A stretch of 64,000 nt of DNA from Pseudomonas sp. dw_612. GTDB lineage: Bacteria > Pseudomonadota > Gammaproteobacteria > Pseudomonadales > Pseudomonadaceae. A program made the translations under genes and the position numbers. The stretch's first letter is position 1, and the number at the start of each line of letters is the position of its first letter. Where the stretch lies: positions 186,001 to 250,000 of the forward strand of contig NZ_JAAVVC010000004.1 of assembly GCF_018449725.1 (NCBI RefSeq), written 5' to 3'. Below, one piece after another: positions 54,820-63,555 of this stretch. The notes under the pieces were generated by a model. It made no database searches, was not told the origin of the DNA, and saw nothing but the letters and a program-made list of their open reading frames with translations.

Positions 54820-57800
54820 TCAACCCTCTTCCTCTATATCCAGCAACAAATTCTCCAGCGCCTCGCGATACTCGCCCGGCTCCTTCCACATCCCCCGCTG
54901 CTGCGCTTCCAGCATCCGCTCCGTCATATCGCGCAAGGCATGGGGATTGTGCTCGCGGACAAACTCCCGCGTCGCCGGGTCGAGCAAATAGGCGTCCGCC
55001 AGCAACGCGTATTGGTGATCGTCGATCAACTGCGTGGTCGCATCAAAGGCAAACAGGTTATCCACCGTGGCCGCCAATTCAAACGCACCTTTATAGCCGT
55101 GGCGCTTCACGCCGTCGATCCACTTCGGATTCGCCGCCCGGGAACGTATCACTCGGTTCAACTCTTCCTTCAACGTGCGGATTTTCGGCAGGTCCGGCTG
55201 GCTGTGATCGCCGTGATAACTGGCCGCCGCTTCACCGCTGAGGCTTTCCACGGCGGCGAGCATACCGCCCTGGAATTGGTAGTAGTCGTTGGAATCGAGC
55301 AAGTCGTGCTCGCGGTTGTCCTGGTTCTGCAGCACCGCTTGCACCTGGCTCAGGCGCTGGGCGAACTGCTCACGGGCGGCGGTGCCTTCATCGGAACCGC
55401 CGTAAGCGTAACCGCCCCAGTTCAAATACACCTCGGCCAGGTCCTCGCGGCTTTGCCACAGGCGACCGTCGATAGCACCCTGCACACCTGCGCCGTAGGC
55501 ACCGGGTTTGGCCCCGAAAATGCGCCAGCCTGCCTGACGTCGCGCCGCCTCTTCATCCAGACCGCTGGCCAGCAAAGCTTCACGCTCAGCACGCACCTTG
55601 GCCGCCAGCGGGTTGAGATCGTCCGGTTCATCCAGTTCGGCGACCGCTTGCACGGCGGCGTCAAACAGCCGAATCAGGTTGGCAAACGCATCGCGGAAGA
55701 ACCCGGACACACGCAAGGTCACGTCCACTCGCGGACGGTCGAGCAAGCTGATCGGCAGGATTTCGAAATCATCAACCCGCTGACTGCCGGTGGCCCACAC
55801 CGGACGCACGCCCATCAGCGCCATAGCCTGGGCGATGTCGTCACCGCCGGTGCGCATGGTCGCCGTGCCCCAGACCGACAGGCCGAGTTGGCGCAGGTGG
55901 TCGCCGTGGTCCTGCAAGTGTCGTTCGAGAATCAGGTTGGCCGACTGGAAACCGATGCGCCACGCGGTGGTGGTCGGCAGGTTGCGCACGTCCACCGAAT
56001 AGAAATTGCGCCCGGTGGGCAGTACGTCGAGGCGACCGCGACTCGGTGCGCCGCTGGGGCCGGCCGGGACGAAGCGGCCGCTGAGGGCGTCGAGCAAACC
56101 GCGCATTTCGGCGGGGCCGCAGGCGTCCAGTCTTGGCGCAACCACTTCGCACAGATTATCGAGAATGGCGTACACCTCTGCCCAACTCGGTCCCTGTGGG
56201 AGCGGGCTTGCTCGCGAAAGCGGTGGGTCAGTCACCATTGATGTTGAATGGTTGACCGATTCGCGAGCAAGCCCGCTCCCACAGGGTTCGGGGTTTGGAC
56301 TCAACGTCTGCGAAATCAGTTGCGCAGCGAACAGCTCCAGACGCTCACGGGCATCCCCCGCCGTGCGCCACACTTCATCGCTGATCAATTGCAGCGCATC
56401 GGGACGCGGCCCGATCCACGGTTCGGCCAACTCACAATCCAGAGGATCAAAGCCCAGCGCAAACGCCTTGGCTAACGCCCGCAGCAAACTCGACTGAGCG
56501 CCGCGTCCATCGCCCCGAGGAATCCGCAGCAACGCCAGCAACGTATCAATACGCAAGCGCCCGGCCGGCGATTCGCCAAAGATGTGCAGGCCATCGCGAA
56601 TCTGCGATTCCTTCAAATCACACAGATAGGTGTCCAGGCGCGGCAGCCAGATCGCCGCATCGGCATCGCTGTCGAGCTTTTCGTCCAGTTGCAGTTCGCG
56701 GTCGATGTGGGTGTCGCGCACCAGTTGCAGGATGTCGCGTTGCAACTCCCGGGCGCGGCGCGGATCGAGCAGTTGCGCTTCGTAATACTCGTCCGCCAAC
56801 AACTCGAGATTGCGTAGCGGTCCATAGGTTTCGGCGCGGGTCAGCGGCGGCATCAGGTGATCGATGATCACTGCCTGGGTCCGGCGCTTGGCCTGGGCGC
56901 CCTCGCCCGGGTCGTTGACGATAAATGGGTAGATATTCGGCAGCGGCCCGAGCAGCGCATCCGGCCAGCAGTTTTCCGACAGCCCGACGCCCTTGCCCGG
57001 CAGCCATTCGAGGTTGCCGTGCTTGCCGACGTGGATCACGCCGTGGGCGCCGTAGGTGTTGCGCAGCCAAAAGTAGAACGCCAGATAGCCGTGAGGCGGC
57101 ACCAGATCGGGATCGTGATAAACGGCACTCGGATCAACCTGATAACCCCGGGCCGGCTGGATGCCGACAAAGGTCAGGCCGAAGCGCAGACCGGCGATCA
57201 TCATCCGCCCGCCACGGAACATCGGATCGTTTTGCGGCGGGCCCCAGCGTTCCAGCACCGCTTGGCGATTGGCCTCTGGCAGCGCGTTGAACATCAGTTC
57301 GTAGGCGTCCAGCTCCAGGCTTTGCATGCACGGGCGCTGGTCGAGGGTGTCGAGGTCGTTACTGACGCCGCCGAGCAATTGCTGGATCAAGGCGGTGCCG
57401 CTGTCCGGCAACTCGGTGGGCAGCGGATAACCTTCCTGATGCAACGCACGCAGGATATTCAGCGCTGCCGCCGGGGTGTCGAGGCCAACGCCGTTGCCGA
57501 TGCGACCGTCGCGCGTCGGGTAGTTGGCGAGGATCAGCGCGATACGTTTCTCGCCGTTGGGCACCCGCGCCAGATCGATCCAGCGTCGCGCCAGTTCCGC
57601 GACGAAGTCCATGCGCTCCGGTTGTGGGCGGTAGCAGACCACGTCGGACTGACTGCGCTCGCTGCGCCAGGCCAGGTCCTTGAAGCTGATCGGCCGGCTG
57701 ATAATACGTCCGTCGAGTTCCGGCAGCGCGATGTGCATCGCCAAGTCGCGCGGGCCAAGGCCCTGTTCGCTGGCGCGCCAGCCAGGCTCGTTGTCCTGGG

Positions 57801-58677
57801 CGCAAATCGCCTGGATCACCGGGATATTGCGGCGAAACGGTCGCAAGTGCGGCGCTTCGGGGCTGGATTGGGCGAACCCGGTGGTGTTGAGAATCACCGC
57901 CGCTTCGACTTCATCCAACAAGTCCTCAACCACCGTCAGGCAGCCGGGCTCTTTCAAACTGGCCAGCGCAATCGGCAACGGGTTCAACCCCGCCGCCTGT
58001 AAACGCTGGCAGAACACATCAATAAAACCGGTGTTCGCCGCCTGCAAATGCGAGCGATAGAACAACACCGCCGCCACCGGTTGATCGGCCTGCCAATCGG
58101 CTTGCCAATCCGTCAGTGCGGCGGGACTTTTATGCGGGTGGTAAATCGCAGTGCGCGGCAGGGTTTGCGGCTCGGCCCAGGCGTAGTCGCGAGCCAGCCA
58201 GCGATTGGCCAGACAACGGAAGAAATCCAGAGCATTGCCCATGCCGCCCTGACGCAAAAACTGCCAGAGTCGGTCACGGTCTTCGGCGCCCACGGTGCTC
58301 AGGTCACTGAGTTCCGGGTCCGAACGGTCATCGCCGGGCACCAGGATCAGTTGCACGCCGCGCTCGGACAGTTCGACCAAGCGCTCGACGCCATAGCGCC
58401 AATAGGCGATGCCGCCGTGCAGCGAGATAAGAATGACTTTGGCGTGACGCAGCACTTCATCGACGTACAAATCCACCGACGCGTGGTTCTGCACCTGCAT
58501 CGGGTTGGCCAGGCGCACGCTCGGGTAGTCGTCGGGCAGTTGCTGCGCGGCTTCGGCGAGCAGCGCGAGGCTGGAATCGCCGCTGCACAGGATCACCAGT
58601 TCGGCGGGGGTTTGTCCAAGGTCGGCAATGTTGTCATCCGACACGAAACCGCCGGGCTGGGTCCTGAGCAGGTGCAT
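54820..58677 (-). CDS. cobN: Cobaltochelatase subunit CobN
   Basis: The 1285-aa large subunit of the aerobic cobalt chelatase inserts Co2+ into hydrogenobyrinic acid a,c-diamide. It has the full CobN/magnesium-chelatase type architecture, including KHGNLEWLPGKG and the late segments YSVDVRNLPTTTAWRIGFQSANLI and YAYGGSDEGTAAREQFAQRL. An interior ~33-residue stretch (about residues 797-829, SGLARES...RASPLPQG) is translated REPIN DNA inserted in frame; without it the length would be ~1252, close to ordinary CobN. The gene starts 4 nt after cobW. A 358-nt spacer filled by repeats separates it from chlD. Confidence 0.93.
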   Translation of the reverse strand: MHLLRTQPGGFVSDDNIADLGQTPAELVILCSGDSSLALLAEAAQQLPDDYPSVRLANPMQVQNHASVDLYVDEVLRHAKVILISLHGGIAYWRYGVERLVELSERGVQLILVPGDDRSDPELSDLSTVGAEDRDRLWQFLRQGGMGNALDFFRCLANRWLARDYAWAEPQTLPRTAIYHPHKSPAALTDWQADWQADQPVAAVLFYRSHLQAANTGFIDVFCQRLQAAGLNPLPIALASLKEPGCLTVVEDLLDEVEAAVILNTTGFAQSSPEAPHLRPFRRNIPVIQAICAQDNEPGWRASEQGLGPRDLAMHIALPELDGRIISRPISFKDLAWRSERSQSDVVCYRPQPERMDFVAELARRWIDLARVPNGEKRIALILANYPTRDGRIGNGVGLDTPAAALNILRALHQEGYPLPTELPDSGTALIQQLLGGVSNDLDTLDQRPCMQSLELDAYELMFNALPEANRQAVLERWGPPQNDPMFRGGRMMIAGLRFGLTFVGIQPARGYQVDPSAVYHDPDLVPPHGYLAFYFWLRNTYGAHGVIHVGKHGNLEWLPGKGVGLSENCWPDALLGPLPNIYPFIVNDPGEGAQAKRRTQAVIIDHLMPPLTRAETYGPLRNLELLADEYYEAQLLDPRRARELQRDILQLVRDTHIDRELQLDEKLDSDADAAIWLPRLDTYLCDLKESQIRDGLHIFGESPAGRLRIDTLLALLRIPRGDGRGAQSSLLRALAKAFALGFDPLDCELAEPWIGPRPDALQLISDEVWRTAGDARERLELFAAQLISQTLSPNPEPCGSGLARESVNHSTSMVTDPPLSRASPLPQGPSWAEVYAILDNLCEVVAPRLDACGPAEMRGLLDALSGRFVPAGPSGAPSRGRLDVLPTGRNFYSVDVRNLPTTTAWRIGFQSANLILERHLQDHGDHLRQLGLSVWGTATMRTGGDDIAQAMALMGVRPVWATGSQRVDDFEILPISLLDRPRVDVTLRVSGFFRDAFANLIRLFDAAVQAVAELDEPDDLNPLAAKVRAEREALLASGLDEEAARRQAGWRIFGAKPGAYGAGVQGAIDGRLWQSREDLAEVYLNWGGYAYGGSDEGTAAREQFAQRLSQVQAVLQNQDNREHDLLDSNDYYQFQGGMLAAVESLSGEAAASYHGDHSQPDLPKIRTLKEELNRVIRSRAANPKWIDGVKRHGYKGAFELAATVDNLFAFDATTQLIDDHQYALLADAYLLDPATREFVREHNPHALRDMTERMLEAQQRGMWKEPGEYREALENLLLDIEEEG
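56192..56286. repeat. REPIN inserted inside the cobN coding sequence
   Basis: CCCTGTGGGAGCGGGCTTGC and its reverse complement GCAAGCCCGCTCCCACAGGG bound a ~40-nt spacer. The element is in the open reading frame of cobN without a stop or frameshift. Confidence 0.92.
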
Positions 58678-58680
58678 GGC

Positions 58681-59754
58681 TTAAACGCTGAGCGCGGCGC
58701 GCAGTTGCGCTTCGAGTTGCACAGCGTCCAGTTCCTGGCCGATCAGCACCAGACGCGTGGTGCGCGCTTCATCGGCGCCCCACTGACGGTCGAAATGCTT
58801 GTCGAAACGCGTGCCCACGCCCTGGATCAGCAGGCGCATCGGTTTGTTCGGGATCGCGGCAAAACCTTTGACCCGCAGAATGCCGTGCTTGACCACCAGT
58901 TGGGTCAACGCGTCCATCAGCAGGCTTTCGTCGGCTTGCGGCAGTTCGATGGAAATGGAATCGAATGCGTCGTGGTCATGCTCATCGTGATGGCCGTCTT
59001 CACCTTCATGGTGATGATCGTGATGGCTGTGACGGCTGTCGATGTGTTCTTCGGAACCGGCGCCGAGGCCGATCAACACGTCCAGGGGCACGCGGCCGCT
59101 GCTGGCTTCGATGACTTTCACCGCTGGCGGCAGTTCTTCGGCGACTTCCAGGCGCACGCGGGCCAGGTCTTCCGGGCTGATCAAGTCGGCCTTGTTCAGG
59201 ATCACCAGGTCGGCGCTGGCCAGTTGGTCGGCGAACAATTCGTGCAGCGGCGACTCATGGTCCAGGTTCGGGTCAAGTTTGCGCTGGGCGTCGACCTGAT
59301 CCGGGAATGCAGCGAAGGTGCCGGCGGCCACGGCCGGACTGTCGACAACGGTGATCACCGCGTCAACGGTGCAGGCGCTGCGGATTTCCGGCCACTGGAA
59401 GGCTTGCACCAGGGGTTTTGGCAGCGCCAGGCCCGAGGTTTCGATCAGGATATGGTCGAGGTCACCGCGACGGGCGACCAATTCGCGCATCACCGGGAAG
59501 AACTCTTCCTGGACGGTGCAGCACAGGCAGCCGTTGGCCAGTTCATAGACACGGCCGTTGGCTTCTTCTTCGGTGCAGCCGATGGAGCACTGTTTGAGGA
59601 TTTCGCCGTCGATGCCCAGCTCGCCGAATTCGTTGACGATTACCGCAATGCGCCGACCTTGGGCGTTGTCGAGCATATGGCGCAGCAACGTGGTTTTGCC
59701 CGAGCCGAGGAAGCCGGTGACGATGGTGACGGGGAGTTTGGCCAGTGTTTTCAT
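58681..59754 (-). CDS. cobW: CobW family GTP-binding metallochaperone
   Basis: A COG0523 G3E GTPase of 357 aa thought to supply Co2+ to CobN. It has Walker [14 protein letters not shown] near 13, the metal-binding GCLCCTVQEEF (CxCC) near 74, and NKADL near 181. A His-rich linker (about residues 238-262, HSHHDHHHEGEDGHHDEHDHD-like) is followed by the CobW C-terminal domain (GILRVKGFAAIPNKPMRLLIQGVGTRFD). First structural gene after the cobalamin riboswitch; 4 nt before cobN. Confidence 0.93.
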   Translation of the reverse strand: MKTLAKLPVTIVTGFLGSGKTTLLRHMLDNAQGRRIAVIVNEFGELGIDGEILKQCSIGCTEEEANGRVYELANGCLCCTVQEEFFPVMRELVARRGDLDHILIETSGLALPKPLVQAFQWPEIRSACTVDAVITVVDSPAVAAGTFAAFPDQVDAQRKLDPNLDHESPLHELFADQLASADLVILNKADLISPEDLARVRLEVAEELPPAVKVIEASSGRVPLDVLIGLGAGSEEHIDSRHSHHDHHHEGEDGHHDEHDHDAFDSISIELPQADESLLMDALTQLVVKHGILRVKGFAAIPNKPMRLLIQGVGTRFDKHFDRQWGADEARTTRLVLIGQELDAVQLEAQLRAALSV

Positions 59755-59863
59755 CGGATGCCCTTTGGCAAGGTGGCGGGCATACGGGACGACGACCGCT
59801 GCAATCTGCGCGCGGAAGATTTCGCCACCGGATCACCCCGCCCGGTTGTAGTGAGAATTCGTT

Positions 59864-60051
59864 TCGAGGCAGGTCTCCTGGCTTTCAGTGCGCCGGCCTT
59901 GCGGGCCTGGCATTCGCTGCGCCTTCCCGCGAACCTTTTGGAGGGGTTTGCAGTGGCGTGGCAGCGAACATCACCGTTCACAGTTGCGGGGGCAGCCGCG
60001 GCATCGACCGCGTTCCCTTCTTAGCTTCGGCAAACGCCGAAGAACCTCGAA
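59864..60051 (-). promoter_or_regulatory. Cobalamin riboswitch controlling cobW-cobN-chlD
   Basis: The minus-strand reading gives the conserved AdoCbl elements in order: AAGGGAACGCGG (L2/P3-like), GGCTGCCCCCGCAACTGTGAA (the J3/4-L5 core) and the 3' end AGCCAGGAGACCTGCC. It sits ~110 nt before the cobW ATG. Downstream GGTGGC / GCCACC complementarity near the cobW ribosome site could form the expression platform. Confidence 0.93.
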
Positions 60052-60110
60052 AGCGCAAGGCTACGCATCGGTTGGGGGCGGGTCAATGTCTTGTGGCGGC
60101 CATCAGGACG

Positions 60111-60177
60111 CCATCGCGGGCAAGCCTTGCTCCTACAGGAGGCCGACGTCTGTAGGAGCAAGGCTTGCCCGCGATGG
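60111..60177. repeat. REPIN between the two divergent riboswitches
   Basis: CCATCGCGGGCAAGCCTTGC and its reverse complement around a short spacer, in the shared divergent promoter region. Confidence 0.9.
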
Positions 60178-60252
60178 CCACACCTCGGCTTCCAACTGAG
60201 AACCCCTGCCAATTGACTCCCCTGCCCCGCCCATGCTCTCCTACACGCCTTG

Positions 60253-60456
60253 TTACGGGTGCCCTTCACAGGGTGAAACGGGAAACCGGTGAATCATGTG
60301 CTTTACTCTAAAGTCATGTCAGTCCGGTGCTGCCCCCGCAACGGTAAGCGAGCGAAGAATCAGATCCACTGTGCCGGCAGTTAGGCATGGGAAGGTGATT
60401 CTTGCAGGTCAAGGCGCAAGCCCTCCCCCCTCGTGAGCCCGGAGACCGGCCCGCAA
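60253..60456 (+). promoter_or_regulatory. Cobalamin riboswitch controlling cbtB-cbtA-cobE-cobM
   Basis: In order: CGGGTGCCC, AACGGGAAACCGGTGAATC, CCGGTGCTGCCCCCGCAACGG (core), GGGAAGG and the terminal GAGCCCGGAGACCGGCCC. It is the plus-strand counterpart of the element upstream of cobW. It shows the expected B12-box and conserved GCTGCCCCCGCAAC. Confidence 0.95.
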
Positions 60457-60514
60457 CACAAAGTGACCACTACGATCACTGAATAACAAACCCGCGGTGG
60501 GCGGGCGCTGTTTG

Positions 60515-60540
60515 AACCTCTGCGCACGCTCGCAGGGGTT
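60515..60540 (+). promoter_or_regulatory. Hairpin downstream of the cbtB riboswitch
   Basis: AACCTCTGCG (60515-60524) pairs with CGCAGGGGTT (60531-60540) with one G-U pair, around a 6-nt loop. It lies between the riboswitch and the cbtB ribosome site and is a candidate expression platform. Confidence 0.55.
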
Positions 60541-60584
60541 TGCATGCGCTCAATTCACCCGCTGACAGACCAGAGGGAAGCGCC

Positions 60585-60779
60585 ATGTCGATCATCAGCA
60601 GCACCGACCACAGCAACACCGCCAGCAGCACCACAACCCTGAGCCAACGCCTGACCGCCGCCGTTTGCGCGTCGATCCTGGGTGCGTGCCTGGTGTACTT
60701 CGCCGGTTTCTCGCACATCGAAGCGGTGCACAATGCCGCGCACGATACCCGTCACAGCTCCGCGTTCCCGTGCCATTGA
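60585..60779 (+). CDS. cbtB: CbtB, small cobalt transporter subunit
   Basis: The 64-aa product has one membrane helix (about residues 23-43, TAAVCASILGACLVYFAGFSH) and a His-containing C-terminus (HNAAHDTRHSSAFPCH), the signature of CbtB. The ATG at 60585 has GAGGG upstream. First gene of the riboswitch-controlled unit; likely partner of CbtA in cobalt uptake. Confidence 0.9.
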   Translation: MSIISSTDHSNTASSTTTLSQRLTAAVCASILGACLVYFAGFSHIEAVHNAAHDTRHSSAFPCH

Positions 60780-60790
60780 GACCTGCCGAC

Positions 60791-61498
60791 ATGATCAAGC
60801 GTATCGCGCAAACCGCAGGTTTCACGGGGCTGCTGGCCGCCCTGCTGCTGACCCTGCTGCAAAGTTTCTGGGTCGCCCCGCTGATTCTTCAGGCGGAAAC
60901 CTATGAAAAATCCGAGCCTGCCGCCGTTGTCGCTCACGAGCACACCGAAGGCGCCATGGCCGCGCACACCCACGACGCCGAAGCCTGGGAGCCGGAAGAC
61001 GGCTGGCAACGCGTGCTGTCCACCACGGGCGGCAACCTGGTGGTCGCCGTTGGTTTCGCCTTGATGCTCGCCGGCCTTTACACCCTGCGCGCGCCGACCA
61101 AAACCGCTCAGGGCCTGCTCTGGGGTCTGGCCGGTTATGCGACCTTCGTGTTGGCGCCGACCCTCGGCCTGCCGCCTGAATTGCCAGGCACTGCGGCGGC
61201 CGATCTGGCGCAACGGCAGATCTGGTGGATCGGCACCGCCGCGTCGACCGCTGTCGGCATCGCGCTGATCGTGTTTAGCCGTCACTGGCTGATGAAGATC
61301 CTCGGCGTAGCGATTCTGGCGGTTCCGCATGTGATTGGCGCGCCGCAACCGGAAGTCCACTCGATGCTGGCCCCGGAAGCCCTGGAATCTCAGTTCAAAA
61401 TCGCTTCGCAGTTGACCAACGTGGTGTTCTGGCTGGCCCTGGGCCTGATCAGCGCCTGGTTGTTCCGCCGCAAAAGCGATGGCCAATACCACGCATGA
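60791..61498 (+). CDS. cbtA: CbtA, cobalt transporter
   Basis: The 235-aa protein has about five or six membrane helices (TGLLAALLLTLLQSFWVAPLILQAE, NLVVAVGFALMLAGLYTLRAP, LLWGLAGYATFVLAPTLGLPPELPG, ILGVAILAVPHVIGAPQPE) with a His-rich segment after the first (EHTEGAMAAHTHDAEAWEP). APTLGLPPELPG and the later GAPQP are CbtA motifs. Starts 11 nt after cbtB. Overlaps cobE by 4 nt. Confidence 0.93.
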   Translation: MIKRIAQTAGFTGLLAALLLTLLQSFWVAPLILQAETYEKSEPAAVVAHEHTEGAMAAHTHDAEAWEPEDGWQRVLSTTGGNLVVAVGFALMLAGLYTLRAPTKTAQGLLWGLAGYATFVLAPTLGLPPELPGTAAADLAQRQIWWIGTAASTAVGIALIVFSRHWLMKILGVAILAVPHVIGAPQPEVHSMLAPEALESQFKIASQLTNVVFWLALGLISAWLFRRKSDGQYHA

Positions 61499-61908
61499 CC
61501 GATACCAGCACAGCGCCGACGCTAGTGGTCGGCCTGGGCTGCCAGCGCGGCTGCCCTGCCAGCACATTGCGGGCACTGCTCGATCAGGCATTGCAGGCGC
61601 ACCACATCGAACTTCGGCAGATCAAGGCCCTGGCCAGCATCGACCAGAAGCGTGATGAGCCGGGCCTGATTGAGCTGGCCGCGCAACTGGGGCTGGAGGT
61701 GATGTATTTCAGCAGCGAGCAACTGGCCGGTTATCAACTGCAACTCAGCCACCAGTCGCAGATCGCGTTTGAACGCACTGGCTGCTACGGCGTTGCGGAA
61801 AGCGCCGCACTAGCCCTGGCGGAACATTTGGCCCAGGCACCGGCAAAGCTGCTGATTTCCCGACAAAAATACGCCCAGGCCACCCTCGCATTGGCCAGCG
61901 CCGCCTGA
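61495..61908 (+). CDS. cobE: Cobalamin biosynthesis protein CobE
   Basis: A 137-aa protein of the CobE/GbiG C-terminal family. It opens LVVGLGCQRGCPASTLRALLDQAL, with KALASIDQKRDEPGLIELAAQLGLEVMYFSSEQL (the ASIDxKxDExGL motif typical of CobE/CbiG) and later CYGVAESAALALAE. Role in the aerobic B12 pathway is poorly defined. Starts at ATGA overlap with cbtA. Confidence 0.92.
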   Translation: MTDTSTAPTLVVGLGCQRGCPASTLRALLDQALQAHHIELRQIKALASIDQKRDEPGLIELAAQLGLEVMYFSSEQLAGYQLQLSHQSQIAFERTGCYGVAESAALALAEHLAQAPAKLLISRQKYAQATLALASAA

Positions 61909-62002
61909 AAACCCCGATAATCCCCGCCTCGATCATGAGCAATCTTCATCTGAAGCATTGCCCAAGCCCTTTTTTGATAGCTTTTTTGCACAGGAACCGA
62001 CG

Positions 62003-62749
62003 ATGACCGTCTACTTCATTGGCGCAGGTCCCGGCGACCCGGAACTGATCACCGTCAAGGGCCAACGGCTGATCCGCAGTTGCCCGGTGATCATCTACGC
62101 AGGCTCCCTGGTGCCCGCCGCCGTGCTGGAAGGCCACCAGGCGGAAACGGTAGTCAACAGCGCCGAGTTGCACCTGGAACAGATCATCGACCTGATCAAG
62201 ACCGCCCACGCCAACGGCCAGGATGTGGCGCGGGTGCATTCTGGTGATCCGAGTTTGTATGGCGCGATTGGCGAGCAGATTCGTTACCTGCGTGAGCTTG
62301 GCATTGCCTTTGAAATCATCCCCGGCGTGACCGCTACCGCCGCTTGTGCGGCGCTGCTGGGGGCCGAACTGACGTTACCGGATATCTCGCAAAGCGTGAT
62401 TCTGACCCGCTACGCCGATAAAACGGCAATGCCGGCCGGTGAAGAACTGGGTAGCCTGGCGCAACATGGGGCGACCATGGCGATTCATCTGGGGGTCAAT
62501 CATCTGGAGAAGATCCTGGCGCAATTGCTACCGCATTACGGCGCGGACTGCCCGATCGCAGTGATTCACCGGGCGACGTGGCCGGATCAGGATTGGGTAG
62601 TCGGGACGCTTGAGGACATTGCCGCGAAGGTTGAAGCCAAGGGGTTTCGGCGTACAGCGTTGATTCTCGTGGGTCGGGTGCTGGGGAGTGATCAGTTTAG
62701 TGAGTCGTCGCTCTACCGTGCCGGGCATGCGCATCTTTACAGACCATAA
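62003..62749 (+). CDS. cobM: Precorrin-4 C11-methyltransferase
   Basis: The 248-aa SAM-dependent tetrapyrrole methylase has VYFIGAGPGDPELITVKGQRLI (first signature), HSGDPSLYGAIGEQIRYL and PGVTATAACAALLGAELTLPDISQSVILTR, plus HLGVNHLEKILAQLLPHYG. It methylates precorrin-4 at C-11. The ATG at 62003 has AGGAA upstream. Last gene of the cbtB unit, ~95 nt after cobE. Confidence 0.95.
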   Translation: MTVYFIGAGPGDPELITVKGQRLIRSCPVIIYAGSLVPAAVLEGHQAETVVNSAELHLEQIIDLIKTAHANGQDVARVHSGDPSLYGAIGEQIRYLRELGIAFEIIPGVTATAACAALLGAELTLPDISQSVILTRYADKTAMPAGEELGSLAQHGATMAIHLGVNHLEKILAQLLPHYGADCPIAVIHRATWPDQDWVVGTLEDIAAKVEAKGFRRTALILVGRVLGSDQFSESSLYRAGHAHLYRP

Positions 62750-62755
62750 TGCGGT

Positions 62756-62846
62756 CCCTGTAGGAGCTGCCGAAGGCTGCGATCTTTTGATCTTGTTTTT
62801 TTAAATCAAAGTCAAAAGATCGCAGCCTTCGGCAGCTCCTACAGGG
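62756..62846. repeat. Inverted repeat of the CTGCCGAAGGCTGCGATC type (second copy)
   Basis: CCCTGTAGGAGCTGCCGAAG and its reverse complement around a poly-T loop (TTGTTTTTTTAAATC). Nearly identical to the element at 29295. Located just after cobM. Confidence 0.88.
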
Positions 62847-62863
62847 GTGAAGCGATCACCCAT

Positions 62864-62894
62864 AAAAAACGGCGCTCACGGGGCGCCGTTTTTT
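62864..62894. terminator. Bidirectional terminator between cobM and nfuA
   Basis: AAAAAACGGCGC / GCGCCGTTTTTT is a perfect 12-bp stem with a 7-nt loop, A-run on one side and T-run on the other, serving both the plus-strand cobM unit and the convergent nfuA gene. Confidence 0.92.
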
Positions 62895-62913
62895 CTTTCA
62901 GCAGACGAACACC

Positions 62914-63555
<642 letters not shown>

